A DNA stretch of 64,000 nucleotides. It comes from Thiomicrorhabdus sp041583835 (GTDB lineage: Bacteria; Pseudomonadota; Gammaproteobacteria; Thiomicrospirales; Thiomicrospiraceae). The stretch covers positions 62,001 through 126,000 of the forward strand of contig NZ_JBFHFC010000001.1 in the NCBI RefSeq assembly GCF_041583835.1, in the 5' to 3' direction. Below the pieces are notes generated by a model. That model was not told the origin of the DNA. It saw only the letters and a list, made by a program, of their open reading frames with translations, and did not search any database. The position numbers and the translations under genes were made by a program. Positions 26,121-34,665 of this stretch are shown piece after piece (position 1 is the first letter of the stretch; each line of letters opens with the position of its first letter).

Positions 26121-26146
26121 AAACCGAACAGCGTATTGTTCGGTTT
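26121..26146 (-). terminator. terminator of the diguanylate cyclase gene
   Basis: 10-bp perfect stem AAACCGAACA (26121-26130) / TGTTCGGTTT (26137-26146), loop GCGTAT. Lies 43 bases past the cyclase stop; short T-runs on both sides make it possibly bidirectional. Confidence 0.65.
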
Positions 26147-26189
26147 TGAATCTATCTTGAAGGATCGTTTGTTTAAATGGTCGTGTGAT

Positions 26190-27323
26190 TTATAGAGAGA
26201 GTTGCTTTTGTTCAAATGCAAAAGGCTTCTCGGGATTATAGGTAATGATTGTATTTTTACCTTCGGATTTAGCTTGGTAAAGTGCCGAATCGGCATTATG
26301 GATCAATTGATCGGCACAATTTGCTCTACCGTTGCATTCCGCAACTCCGAAACTGCAAGTGATGTTTTCGTGGATGGATTCGAAATCATAGCTTTCAATG
26401 GCCGCACGTATTTTTTCACATAGAACCAACGCGGAATCCAGCTTTTCTTCCGGTAATATTAAGCAAAATTCCTCCCCGCCCCAGCGTCCGACGCTGTCAG
26501 TATTTCTGATATTGTTTTTTATAATACAGGTAATTTCCTGTAAGACACTGTCACCGGCCAAGTGGCCGTACTGATCGTTGATCTGTTTGAAGTCGTCGAT
26601 ATCAAACAGGATTAATGAAAGATTATGTCGATAACGTTGTGCTCGCAGGATTTCGTTGCGAAGAATGTTGTTGATCTCACGACGGTTGGCAATTTGCGTT
26701 AATTCATCCATGCAAGAGAGATGCTTTAATTCATCTCTCGCCTGTTGTTCCTGTTGTTTGGCATTGGCAACGGCGACTTCGTTAAGATAGATGATGATTG
26801 TGAGAATCGATGATGCAATAATCAATCTCAATAAACCTGCCAGATCCCATTGGCCGTCTTGCCACACGCCGAGCGCGTTATAGGCCATACCGAAAAGGAT
26901 TAGGTAAAAAACGACGGTGATCTGTAAACCGAGCCGGGCACCATTTACGGTAATTGCAAAGATTGGAAAAAATACACTCCAGATTAGGCCGAAACTCTCA
27001 TTTTGGTTGATATGGAAAAAAGTCAGGAAAAAAACAATTAAGCTGATGGTGCCTAGAAGAGCAGCCCGATCGACATTGCTGCTGCGACGCAAATCATAGA
27101 TTGCATAGCCTGTGGCGACGGCACCGATTATGTCGATTAGAGCCACTTGAGCTTTACCGTAATCAAAAACGTAAGTGTGGAAAAATGCAAAAAGAAGTAG
27201 GGTGATGCTGGAAAGATAAAGGCAGACATTCACCATGACCAGTCTTCGATAATCTTGCGAATTGCTGTAAGGCAAGTTTGCGGTGAAAAGGTTAATATAG
27301 AGTGCCTTAAAAAACGCGTTCAC
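26190..27323 (-). CDS. membrane diguanylate cyclase (GGDEF)
   Basis: 377 residues from a GTG at 27323 with AAGGAA eight bases upstream; an upstream ATG at 27374 has no ribosome binding site. About six membrane helices (about 30-180) followed by a coiled linker and a GGDEF domain. The active site is GGEEF at 282-286, and the inhibitory I-site RNTD is at 273-276, five residues upstream, so product inhibition is expected. It makes c-di-GMP from GTP at the inner membrane. The helices may sense a signal. The promoter side carries GATTTAGTATAAA at 27387-27399. A c-di-GMP riboswitch lies about 10 kb away. Confidence 0.9.
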   Translation of the reverse strand: MNAFFKALYINLFTANLPYSNSQDYRRLVMVNVCLYLSSITLLLFAFFHTYVFDYGKAQVALIDIIGAVATGYAIYDLRRSSNVDRAALLGTISLIVFFLTFFHINQNESFGLIWSVFFPIFAITVNGARLGLQITVVFYLILFGMAYNALGVWQDGQWDLAGLLRLIIASSILTIIIYLNEVAVANAKQQEQQARDELKHLSCMDELTQIANRREINNILRNEILRAQRYRHNLSLILFDIDDFKQINDQYGHLAGDSVLQEITCIIKNNIRNTDSVGRWGGEEFCLILPEEKLDSALVLCEKIRAAIESYDFESIHENITCSFGVAECNGRANCADQLIHNADSALYQAKSEGKNTIITYNPEKPFAFEQKQLSL

Positions 27324-27569
27324 TGAATTTCCTTGTCGCAAGCGATGAATGTAAAAAAATCCCAGAAATAACATCGTGTTAACTGAGATTTAGTATAAAC
27401 AAGAGAAGTGTAATTGCATAGTAAATTTTAAGGTTATTATCGGCATGATTGGTGGCGATTTTCCTTAGCTGTTTGGTAAAGTGCTGTGTCGACGGCTTTT
27501 CGGTAGGTATGATCCTCTGACTTTAATTTCTTAACCCGTAATCATTTTAAAAACAGGAGCCAATGCGGA
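27324..27569. promoter_or_regulatory. divergent promoter region of cyclase and glycosylase genes
   Basis: No gene. Holds the motif GATTTAGTATAAA (27387-27399), identical over 13 bases to the inverted copy at 135-147 in the first promoter of the window. CAGGAG at 27555-27560 serves the glycosylase gene. Confidence 0.4.
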
Positions 27570-28070
27570 ATGTCTCATTGCGAAGGGTTTTTGCCGATTG
27601 AACCGAAATCAGCCAAGGTATTGGTTTTAGGAACGATGCCGAGTGTCGAATCACTCAATCAAGCATTTTATTATGCGCATCCTAGAAATGTCTTTTGGCC
27701 GATTATCGGTTCAATGGTGGGACGAGATCTGCATACGGTTGCTGAAAAAAAGCGGGCGTTAGACGAATTAGGTATCTTTTTATGGGACGTGCTTGGTTCT
27801 TGTGTTCGTGAGGGCAGTCTGGATTCTGCAATAAAAAATCCGGCCGCAAACGATTTTAGTTGGATTTTTAAAAAGCATCCCCATATCAAAGCCATTGTTT
27901 TTAATGGAAAAACGGCGGAAGCGCTTTTTAAAAGGCATGTACTCGGTAAGCAGATATTACCGGAGGAAATCCGGTTCATCACATTGCCGTCAACCAGTCC
28001 TGCGAACGCGCGTTTAAAACTGGAAGATAAACGCTTGTTATGGCAGGAAAAATTATCCGACTTGGTGTAG
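27570..28070 (+). CDS. DNA-deoxyinosine (hypoxanthine) glycosylase, UDG superfamily
   Basis: 166 residues. UDG-fold motifs: VLGTMPSVESL (motif 1, about 19-29), FYYAHPRNVFW (about 33-43) and LPSTSPANA (motif 2, about 146-154). These match the family-6 hypoxanthine-DNA glycosylases that remove deaminated adenine and start base-excision repair. GTMPS in place of GxDPY is a hallmark. Cytosolic. 45 bases before trhP. Confidence 0.9.
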   Translation: MSHCEGFLPIEPKSAKVLVLGTMPSVESLNQAFYYAHPRNVFWPIIGSMVGRDLHTVAEKKRALDELGIFLWDVLGSCVREGSLDSAIKNPAANDFSWIFKKHPHIKAIVFNGKTAEALFKRHVLGKQILPEEIRFITLPSTSPANARLKLEDKRLLWQEKLSDLV

Positions 28071-28115
28071 AATACCCGTCTTTATTTTCAAACTGATTAT
28101 TTTAGGAGTTTTGCC

Positions 28116-29618
28116 TTGGAAGCAGACAACCTTAAGCCACCGGTTCAATCGGAGCTACTTTCGCCTGCGGGCACATTGAAGAACATGGAATACGCCTTTG
28201 CTTACGGCGCTGATGCGGTTTATGCCGGGCAGCCGAGATACAGCCTGCGTGTGCGTAATAATGAGTTTGACGAAGAGACTTTGGAGAAGGGGATCAAGCG
28301 TGCCCACGAACTTGGTAAAAAGTTCTATGTGGTGAGTAACATCGCGGCTCACAACTCCAAAATCAAAACCTATATGAAAGACATCGCACCAATCATTGCG
28401 ATGAAGCCGGATGCCTTGATCATGTCCGATCCGGGGTTGATTGCGATGGTGCATGAAGCTTATCCGGAGCAGGAAATTCATCTGTCCGTACAGTCGAATG
28501 CGGTCAACTGGGCGACGGTCAAGTTCTGGTATAACCAGGGCGTTAGCCGTGTTGTTCTATCTCGCGAACTGTCGATGCAGGAAATCCGTGAAATCCGTGA
28601 AGCAGTTCCGGAAATGGAAATCGAGGTTTTCGTTCACGGCGCCTTGTGTATCGCCTATTCAGGTCGCTGCCTACTTTCCGGTTACATCAACAAGCGTGAC
28701 GCCAACCAGGGAACTTGCACCAATGCTTGTCGCTGGAATTACAACACCTATGAAGGTAAGGAAGACGAAAGCGGCGATATCGTCGGCATTCCGGTGGAAA
28801 AGGTTTCCAATATCACTGATTTGACCGGTGCAGAAACTGCGGCGGTGGAACCGACTCTGGGTGTCGGTCAGACAACCGAGCAGGTCATGTTGCTGGAAGA
28901 GGAAGGGCGTCCGGGCGAGTACATGCCGGCCTATGAAGACGAACACGGCACTTACATCATGAACTCTAAAGACCTGCGTGCAGTCGAGTTGATTCCTGAA
29001 TTGGTTGAAATGGGCGTGCACTCCTTGAAGATCGAAGGCCGTACCAAGTCGCATTATTATGTTGCCCGTACCGCTCAGGTTTATCGTAAGGCGATCGACG
29101 ACGCCTTGGCTGGAAAACCGTTCGACCAAAACTTGTTGGCGGACCTGGAAAGCCTGGCTAGCCGTGGCTATACCGAAGGCTTCCTGCGTCGTCACGTACA
29201 TTCCGAATATCAGAATTACGAATACGGCGTTTCCAAGTCGGATCGCCAGCGTTTTGTCGGAGAAGTGGTCGATGTGCTTGAACGCGACGGGCGCTTTTTG
29301 TTGGAAATCGACGTCAAGAACAAGTTCTGCGTCGGTGACTCGATCGAAATCATGAGCCCGGCCGGTAACGTCACCATGGTATTGGATCACATGCAGACGC
29401 ATCATGACGAAGTGGTCGATTGTGCGAAAGGTTCCGGTTGGTTGGTCAGAATCCCGAATCCGTTCAAGGATCTGGACATCGACGTATTGAAATTCGGTTT
29501 GGTGATGCGTAACGAAGCGTGGGGCGGAGACGTCAAGCGCGATGCCGCAGCTAAAAAGACCAAGCAGGAACAGGACGCCAAGGACGCTGAAAAGCGCGCC
29601 GCGGCCAAACGTGCCTAA
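28116..29618 (+). CDS. trhP: tRNA hydroxylation protein TrhP (YegQ, U32 peptidase family)
   Basis: 500 residues, start TTG with TAGGAG upstream. U32 family signatures: ELLSPAG, YGADAVYAG, FVHGALCIAYSGRCLLSG (about 175-192), and the CTNACRWNY segment, where the Cys residues (Cys178, Cys185, Cys201, Cys205) likely bind a 4Fe-4S cluster. SLKIEGRTKSHYYVA follows. TrhP is needed for the prephenate-dependent 5-hydroxyuridine modification at tRNA position 34. The C-terminus is Lys/Ala-rich, longer than in E. coli. The ferredoxin gene yfhL follows by 14 bases. Confidence 0.92.
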   Translation: MEADNLKPPVQSELLSPAGTLKNMEYAFAYGADAVYAGQPRYSLRVRNNEFDEETLEKGIKRAHELGKKFYVVSNIAAHNSKIKTYMKDIAPIIAMKPDALIMSDPGLIAMVHEAYPEQEIHLSVQSNAVNWATVKFWYNQGVSRVVLSRELSMQEIREIREAVPEMEIEVFVHGALCIAYSGRCLLSGYINKRDANQGTCTNACRWNYNTYEGKEDESGDIVGIPVEKVSNITDLTGAETAAVEPTLGVGQTTEQVMLLEEEGRPGEYMPAYEDEHGTYIMNSKDLRAVELIPELVEMGVHSLKIEGRTKSHYYVARTAQVYRKAIDDALAGKPFDQNLLADLESLASRGYTEGFLRRHVHSEYQNYEYGVSKSDRQRFVGEVVDVLERDGRFLLEIDVKNKFCVGDSIEIMSPAGNVTMVLDHMQTHHDEVVDCAKGSGWLVRIPNPFKDLDIDVLKFGLVMRNEAWGGDVKRDAAAKKTKQEQDAKDAEKRAAAKRA

Positions 29619-29632
29619 GGAAACGGTTTTAG

Positions 29633-29890
29633 ATGGCTCTTAAAATCATCAAAGGCTGCATTAACTGCGATATGTGTGAGCCGGAGTGTCCGAACAAAGC
29701 GATTTCGATGGGCGAAAAAATCTATGAAATCAATCCGGACCTGTGCACCGAATGCGTCGGTTTTTATGATCAGCCGACCTGTATCAGCGTGTGCCCGTTG
29801 GACTGTATCATAACCGATCCCGAACGCGTCGAAGATCATGAGACGCTATACGAAAAGTTCAAAGAACTGGTTCATGCCGACAAGATATGA
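29633..29890 (+). CDS. yfhL: YfhL-type 2x[4Fe-4S] ferredoxin
   Basis: 85 residues. Two 4Fe-4S sites: Cys9, Cys12, Cys15, Cys19 (CINCDMCEPEC) and Cys38, Cys41, Cys50, Cys54 with extra Cys58 and an eight-residue loop between Cys41 and Cys50, the YfhL layout. Follows trhP by 14 bases, so it probably supplies electrons or clusters to the U32 protein. A terminator follows. Confidence 0.93.
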   Translation: MALKIIKGCINCDMCEPECPNKAISMGEKIYEINPDLCTECVGFYDQPTCISVCPLDCIITDPERVEDHETLYEKFKELVHADKI

Positions 29891-29933
29891 TGCCGTCTTT
29901 GAGTTATAACTTCGCGAAGTGATCAATTTATTT

Positions 29934-29959
29934 AAAGCACCTTTTACGGGTGCTTTTTT
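29934..29959 (+). terminator. terminator of trhP-yfhL
   Basis: Stem AAAGCACC (29934-29941) / GGTGCTTT (29949-29956), loop TTTTACG, then T. Confidence 0.9.
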
Positions 29960-30102
29960 GTTTATAGGGTCGTGTCCCGTAGACGTAAAAATCACGGAAA
30001 AATTGATTTCAATCTATTTCGTTTGAATTTAAAGTGGCCCGCGTTGCAAATGTGAATTCAGTCGGTATGATGAATCCATTCATTGATCATAGAGGAGGTT
30101 GT

Positions 30103-30768
30103 ATGGGACCTAAATTGGAACTGATCAGCTTTAAACTGTGTCCTTTCGTTCAGCGAGCGGTCATCGTGTTAAAACAAAAAGACGTTGATTTTGACATTAC
30201 TTATATTGACCTGAACAATCCTCCCGAGTGGTTTGCGAAAATCTCGCCTTTGGGGCAGGTACCGGTGTTGAAAGTCGGCGACGAGGTGCTATTCGAATCC
30301 TCTGTCATTCAGGAGTATGTGGACGAGATTACACCGCCTTCATTACAGCCGGGCAACCCTTTGGTTAAAGCCAAAAACCGTGCGTGGATCAGTTTTGGCG
30401 CTGATATCTTATTTGCCATGCATGCGATGACGACTTCGAAAGAAGAAGCCGTTATGCTTGAAAAGCAAAGTGTGATTGAAAGTAAACTCAAGCAATTGGA
30501 AGCAGCGCATTCGGGTCATGAATTTTTCAACGGCGATGCCTTTAATATGATCGATGCGGCCTACGCCCCGATGTTCATGCGTATCGACTTTATCAAACGT
30601 TTCAGCGGCGTCGATATACTTGCCGACACCCCTAAACTGGTCAAGTGGTCGGAAAATCTCTTAAAGCTAGATTGCGTTCAGAATTCGGTTGTCGAAGAAT
30701 TGCCGGAAATGTACCTGGGCATGATTAAGAATATGAGTGGTGTCTTCGCTTCTAAATTAAACGTTTAA
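30103..30768 (+). CDS. glutathione S-transferase family protein
   Basis: 221 residues from the ATG at 30103, preceded by AGGAGG five bases upstream; an in-frame GTG at 30034 would add 23 residues without a ribosome binding site. Thioredoxin-fold N-terminus with CPF (Cys13-Pro14-Phe15) in FKLCPFVQRA, the cis-Pro segment LGQVPVL and the ESSVIQEYVDE glutathione site, then an all-helical C-terminal domain (about 80-210). Cys at position 13 suggests an omega/beta-like thiol-transfer form. Role unknown. The next gene begins 15 bases later. Confidence 0.88.
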   Translation: MGPKLELISFKLCPFVQRAVIVLKQKDVDFDITYIDLNNPPEWFAKISPLGQVPVLKVGDEVLFESSVIQEYVDEITPPSLQPGNPLVKAKNRAWISFGADILFAMHAMTTSKEEAVMLEKQSVIESKLKQLEAAHSGHEFFNGDAFNMIDAAYAPMFMRIDFIKRFSGVDILADTPKLVKWSENLLKLDCVQNSVVEELPEMYLGMIKNMSGVFASKLNV

Positions 30769-30782
30769 TCGTCTTGAAGATT

Positions 30783-31655
30783 ATGTGGTCAGTTAAACGC
30801 TTTACACGTCTGCTCGTTATTGTATCGATCGTGATGACGGGTCATTCCGTTAAGGCGGATTCTAACGTTCCATTGAAATTGGCGGACTTTTCCGGTTCTT
30901 CCGAGTTTCGAGAGTTGTCTAACCGCCTTAAGGCGGAAGATTATGCTTGGATCGGCGAGCGTATTTATCAAAACGAATGCGCGGGATTGCCTAAATATTT
31001 GACTCACTGGGGGAAAGGAGAAGAATTCCCTTCTATGGGAATCGGTCATTTCATCTGGTTTCCCGAAAATGTGAATCCACCGTTTACGGAAACGTTTCCT
31101 CAGATGGTGCGGTTTGTTTCTAAAACACATCCTGCGCCGCAATGGATGCAAAACCTCAAGCCGTTTAAAGCACCTTGGCAATCAAAATTGCAATTCGAAA
31201 AAGCCTGGTCCGAGCCGGATTTAACCCTGCTTCGAGATTGGCTGTTGAAGACGAAAGCACAGCAAGCGGAGTTTATCGTTTCTTCTTTTCAGCAGCGTTG
31301 GCGACAAGAAATTGCTAGCTTGGAGATTACTCAACGACAGGAGATTCAAGCAAAGCTTGACCGGGTGACGTCTTTTCGAAAGGGGATGTTTGCCACCATC
31401 GATTACTTTAATTTCAAAGGGATAGGGTTGAACGATAAAGAACGTTATCAAGGGGAATCGTGGGGGCTTGTTTCGGTTTTACAGCAGATGCCTTCGATAA
31501 ATAACTTGCCTGAGTCAAACGAAAAAATCCTTGTTTTGTTTGTGCAGAGCGCCAAGCAGCGTTTGTTGCTTCGAACGCAATTGGCACCGCCCGAACGTAA
31601 TGAATCCCGTTGGCTAAAAGGGTGGTATAAACGGCTGGATGGTTACCTTGAATAA
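30783..31655 (+). CDS. exported protein of unknown function
   Basis: 290 residues from the ATG at 30783 (a TTG at 30774 is also possible, neither has a good ribosome binding site). Signal peptide to about residue 25. The conserved-looking core has YQNECAGLPKYLTHWGKGE followed by PSMGIGHFIWFP. An early Glu and a Ser/Gly-Ile-Gly-His cluster recall lysozyme-like muramidases, which is weak. Abundant Trp and Arg in the rest. I do not recognise a family with confidence. Possibly in a transcription unit with the GST gene. Confidence 0.65.
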   Translation: MWSVKRFTRLLVIVSIVMTGHSVKADSNVPLKLADFSGSSEFRELSNRLKAEDYAWIGERIYQNECAGLPKYLTHWGKGEEFPSMGIGHFIWFPENVNPPFTETFPQMVRFVSKTHPAPQWMQNLKPFKAPWQSKLQFEKAWSEPDLTLLRDWLLKTKAQQAEFIVSSFQQRWRQEIASLEITQRQEIQAKLDRVTSFRKGMFATIDYFNFKGIGLNDKERYQGESWGLVSVLQQMPSINNLPESNEKILVLFVQSAKQRLLLRTQLAPPERNESRWLKGWYKRLDGYLE

Positions 31656-31811
31656 GATGACAGGTTCGTTATCTTTCTTTTAGTAAAACCAATTCTTTGG
31701 TTTCAAAACGGCATTCAGTTATTTGAAAAGCGTTAAAACCTAAGTAAATACGTCAGAAATTGATGTCAGAACCTTGAATGAATGTCATAATAAATCCCAT
31801 TGTTTTCACGG

Positions 31812-31866
31812 GCGATCGTTAAAGCGCCATTGCTGTTTGCATACGGCAATATTGGCGGGAGATCGC
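31812..31866 (+). other. structured 5' leader before cysM
   Basis: Nested complementary segments: GCGATC (31812-31817) with GATCGC (31861-31866), CGCCA (31825-31829) with TGGCG (31853-31857), TTGC (31830-31833) with GCAA (31846-31849). The structure ends 19 bases before the cysM ATG. It may affect translation. No known riboswitch class was matched. Confidence 0.4.
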
Positions 31867-31885
31867 GGCAAGATGGTAAATATCA

Positions 31886-32776
31886 ATGCAGTATAAAAGT
31901 CTAATGGATTTCGTCGGCAATACCCCTTTGGTTAAGTTGCAGCGTATGGTCAATCCGGAAACCAACAGCATCGTTTTGGCGAAACTTGAGGGTAATAACC
32001 CTGCCGGTTCCGTAAAGGATCGTCCTGCGATTCATATGATTAAACAGGCTGAAATGCGCGGCGAAATCAAACCCGGCGATACGTTAATCGAAGCGACCAG
32101 CGGTAATACCGGAATTGCTTTGGCAATGGCCGCAGCCCTGATGGGATACGAGATGAAGTTGATCATGCCCGATAACATGAGCATGGAACGTAAAGCCTCT
32201 ATGGCGGCTTACGGCGCCGAGTTAATTACGGTGTCACCCGAACAGGGAATGGAGGGTGCACGAGACCTTGCAATCGCCATGCAACAACGTGGTGAAGGCA
32301 TCGTTCTCGATCAGTTTTCCAACCCGGATAATCCTTTATCGCACTATTATTCCACCGGGCCGGAAATTTGGCGGGACACTAAGGGGAACGTCACTCATTT
32401 TGTCAGCGCAATGGGTACGACCGGAACCATTATGGGAACCTCGATGTATTTGAAAGAGCAGAATCCGAACGTACAGATTGTCGGCGTTCAGCCGGAAGAC
32501 GGCGCTGCAATTCCGGGTATTCGTCGTTGGCCTGCCGAATATATGCCTAAGATTTATGAGGCAACACGAGTGGATCGTGTGATTGATATGTCTCAACAAA
32601 AAGCCGAACAGACGATGCGCGATTTGGCACGCATGGAAGGGATTTTCGGCGGTGTTTCATCCGGTGGTGCCCTGGCGGCGGCACTGCAAGTCGCTGAAGA
32701 AGTCGAAAATGCGGTGATCGTAACGATCGTTTGCGATCGCGGTGATCGTTATTTGTCTACCGGCGTATATGGTTAA
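31886..32776 (+). CDS. cysM: cysteine synthase B CysM
   Basis: 296 residues. PLP lysine Lys44 in NPAGSVKDRP, substrate loop ATSGNTGIALAM, and TTGTIMGTSMYL. Ends in GDRYLSTGVYG. The length and local sequence fit the CysM rather than CysK branch. It makes cysteine from O-acetylserine and sulfide or thiosulfate, relevant in an organism that handles sulfur compounds. The CYTH gene starts 17 bases later. Confidence 0.95.
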   Translation: MQYKSLMDFVGNTPLVKLQRMVNPETNSIVLAKLEGNNPAGSVKDRPAIHMIKQAEMRGEIKPGDTLIEATSGNTGIALAMAAALMGYEMKLIMPDNMSMERKASMAAYGAELITVSPEQGMEGARDLAIAMQQRGEGIVLDQFSNPDNPLSHYYSTGPEIWRDTKGNVTHFVSAMGTTGTIMGTSMYLKEQNPNVQIVGVQPEDGAAIPGIRRWPAEYMPKIYEATRVDRVIDMSQQKAEQTMRDLARMEGIFGGVSSGGALAAALQVAEEVENAVIVTIVCDRGDRYLSTGVYG

Positions 32777-32793
32777 TTTTGTATTGGAAACTC

Positions 32794-33291
32794 ATGGCTA
32801 GAGAAATTGAACGTAAATTTTTATTAAAAAACTCGGAGTGGAAAAAGCATGCTTTTAAGCAAACCCACTTCGCTCAGGGGTATCTAAACGACATTTCCGA
32901 TGCATCCGCTAAAAGTTCGGTAAGGGTTCGTCTGGAAGGCGATCACGCCAATATGAATATTAAAAGCCTTGAAATCGGCCTGAGTCGTGATGAATACGAA
33001 TTTACGATTCCGGTCGAAGACGCCAAAAAAATGCTGGCGACCTTAACCGTCGGTCCGGTCATCGAAAAGATTCGTTATCTGGTGAAGTACGGCAATCATA
33101 CTTGGGAAATCGACGAATTCTTAGGTGATAACGCCGGTTTAGTGGTCGCCGAGGTCGAGATGGAAACCGAGGAAGATTCGGTCGCCTTACCTGAATGGGC
33201 CGGCCAAGAGGTGACAGAAGTGGCGCGTTTTTATAACATCAGCTTAAGCAAGTATCCTTTTAAAGATTGGAGTGAAGATGAGAAACTGTAG
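32794..33291 (+). CDS. CYTH-domain triphosphate-processing protein
   Basis: 165 residues from the ATG at 32794 (GGAAA upstream); a TTG at 32779 would give five more. Starts with the CYTH hallmark AREIERKFL with Glu4, Glu6, Lys8 (ExExK). Other Arg/Lys/Glu residues of the tunnel (VRVRLEGD, YEVEMETEE) follow. Short CYTH proteins of this type act as inorganic triphosphatases or adenylate cyclases. The specific activity is not known. The 3' end overlaps tolC by 14 bases. Confidence 0.88.
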   Translation: MAREIERKFLLKNSEWKKHAFKQTHFAQGYLNDISDASAKSSVRVRLEGDHANMNIKSLEIGLSRDEYEFTIPVEDAKKMLATLTVGPVIEKIRYLVKYGNHTWEIDEFLGDNAGLVVAEVEMETEEDSVALPEWAGQEVTEVARFYNISLSKYPFKDWSEDEKL

Positions 33292-34618
33292 CTTTCCATG
33301 GCAGAAGTTCGTTCCGGCAACCTTGTTGTGCGCTCTGGTCGCACCGGCTCAAGCAGGGCAGAGCGTCGGTTTGTTGGACGTATACCAAATGGCGGTGTTG
33401 CATGATGCAACCCTTGCCCAGCAACGCGCAACTTATCAAGCTAACAAGCAAGTGGTTACCACGGCACGAGCGGCATTATTGCCGCAAATTCAAGCCGACG
33501 GCTCTTATTTTGTTAACGACAGTGATTTACCTGCCGATGCCGGCGATGTCGATACCCGCAGTCTATCCCTGACGCTTAATCAGTCCTTGTACGATCACGC
33601 TTCCTGGGCACGTTATACTCAGTCTAAATTCAGCTTAGAGCAGGCCGAATATGTGATTAAAGCTTCTGAACAGGATTTGATCGTGCGAGCCGCGGATGCT
33701 TATTTCAAGGTTCTGTTGGCCCAGGAAGACGTCAAACTCGGTTTGGCGCAGGAAGAGTCCGATAAATCTCAGTGGGAACGTGCAAAAGCGTCGGCCGAAG
33801 TCGGTTTGGCTAGCCGTACCGAAGTGTTGCAGGCAAAGTCGAGTTACGACTTATCTAAATCAAATCGCATCAGTTACGAAAATGCGCTGGATGTTGCTTA
33901 TGAAGAGCTGATGAAGCTGACCGGTAAGTCGCTTGAAAGTTTGAAGGTGTTGGCTTTGCAAGTGGATTTACCGAAAGAGTTATTGGAAATCACGGATTGG
34001 GAAAATAAGGCACAGAAAGACAACTTATCGGTTAAACAGTTTGAAGCGCAAGCGGAAAGCGCGGCCGAAGAGATCGAAGTACAAAAGTCCGGTCATTGGT
34101 TTAGCGCGGGTCTTCAGGCCAAGGTAACCGAGACGGATTATTCAAATTTTGATTCAGGTTATAGCGGTACCTATTCCGATCGAACCAATACCAGCATTGG
34201 TGTTAGCGTGACCCTGCCGCTTTACTCCGGAGGTGCGACGACATCTCAGGTGACACAGGCTAGATATCTGTACCAATCCGCATTCCAAGGGTTGCGCGAC
34301 AGTCGTGAACAGGCGCGTTTAAATGCCAGAATACAGGTGCGCAGCGTCGAAAGAGGGGCCAGTTTGATTTCCGCACTGCGTGAAGCGGTTAAATCCAATC
34401 AGGCATTTCTGGAAGCGGCGGAAGAGGGTTATAAGGTTGGCCTTCAAAGCTTATTGGAAGTCTTAACGGCACGTTCGAACTTCTATAACGCCCGTCGTAA
34501 TTTAGTCGAAGCGCTACATGCCCAAGTATTGAATCGTTTAAATCTTGAAGCCACGGTCGGTGACTTGAAGGCGGATGATTTGGCGGTTTACGACGCGTTA
34601 CTGACCAATCCTAATTAA
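33278..34618 (+). CDS. tolC: TolC-family outer-membrane channel
   Basis: 446 residues from the ATG at 33278 (GGAG at 33269-33272). Signal peptide ends near AQA (about residue 26). The two internal repeats of the TolC fold are visible: LDVYQMAVLHDATLAQQ...ARAALLPQI and the late VGLQSLLEVLTARSNFYNARRN. Long heptad helices from about 80-200 and 260-420. Forms a trimeric exit duct. It could serve the HlyD/ABC exporter encoded 6 kb downstream. Overlaps the CYTH gene. Confidence 0.93.
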   Translation: MRNCSFPWQKFVPATLLCALVAPAQAGQSVGLLDVYQMAVLHDATLAQQRATYQANKQVVTTARAALLPQIQADGSYFVNDSDLPADAGDVDTRSLSLTLNQSLYDHASWARYTQSKFSLEQAEYVIKASEQDLIVRAADAYFKVLLAQEDVKLGLAQEESDKSQWERAKASAEVGLASRTEVLQAKSSYDLSKSNRISYENALDVAYEELMKLTGKSLESLKVLALQVDLPKELLEITDWENKAQKDNLSVKQFEAQAESAAEEIEVQKSGHWFSAGLQAKVTETDYSNFDSGYSGTYSDRTNTSIGVSVTLPLYSGGATTSQVTQARYLYQSAFQGLRDSREQARLNARIQVRSVERGASLISALREAVKSNQAFLEAAEEGYKVGLQSLLEVLTARSNFYNARRNLVEALHAQVLNRLNLEATVGDLKADDLAVYDALLTNPN

Positions 34619-34665
34619 TTCATTCGGGTTTCCATGTTCATAATGCACAAACGTTCAAGGGTGAG

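Noticed and set aside
28671..29405. Long open frame (244 codons) on the minus strand
   Set aside because: Lies entirely inside trhP in antisense; no domain reads from it and trhP is certain.
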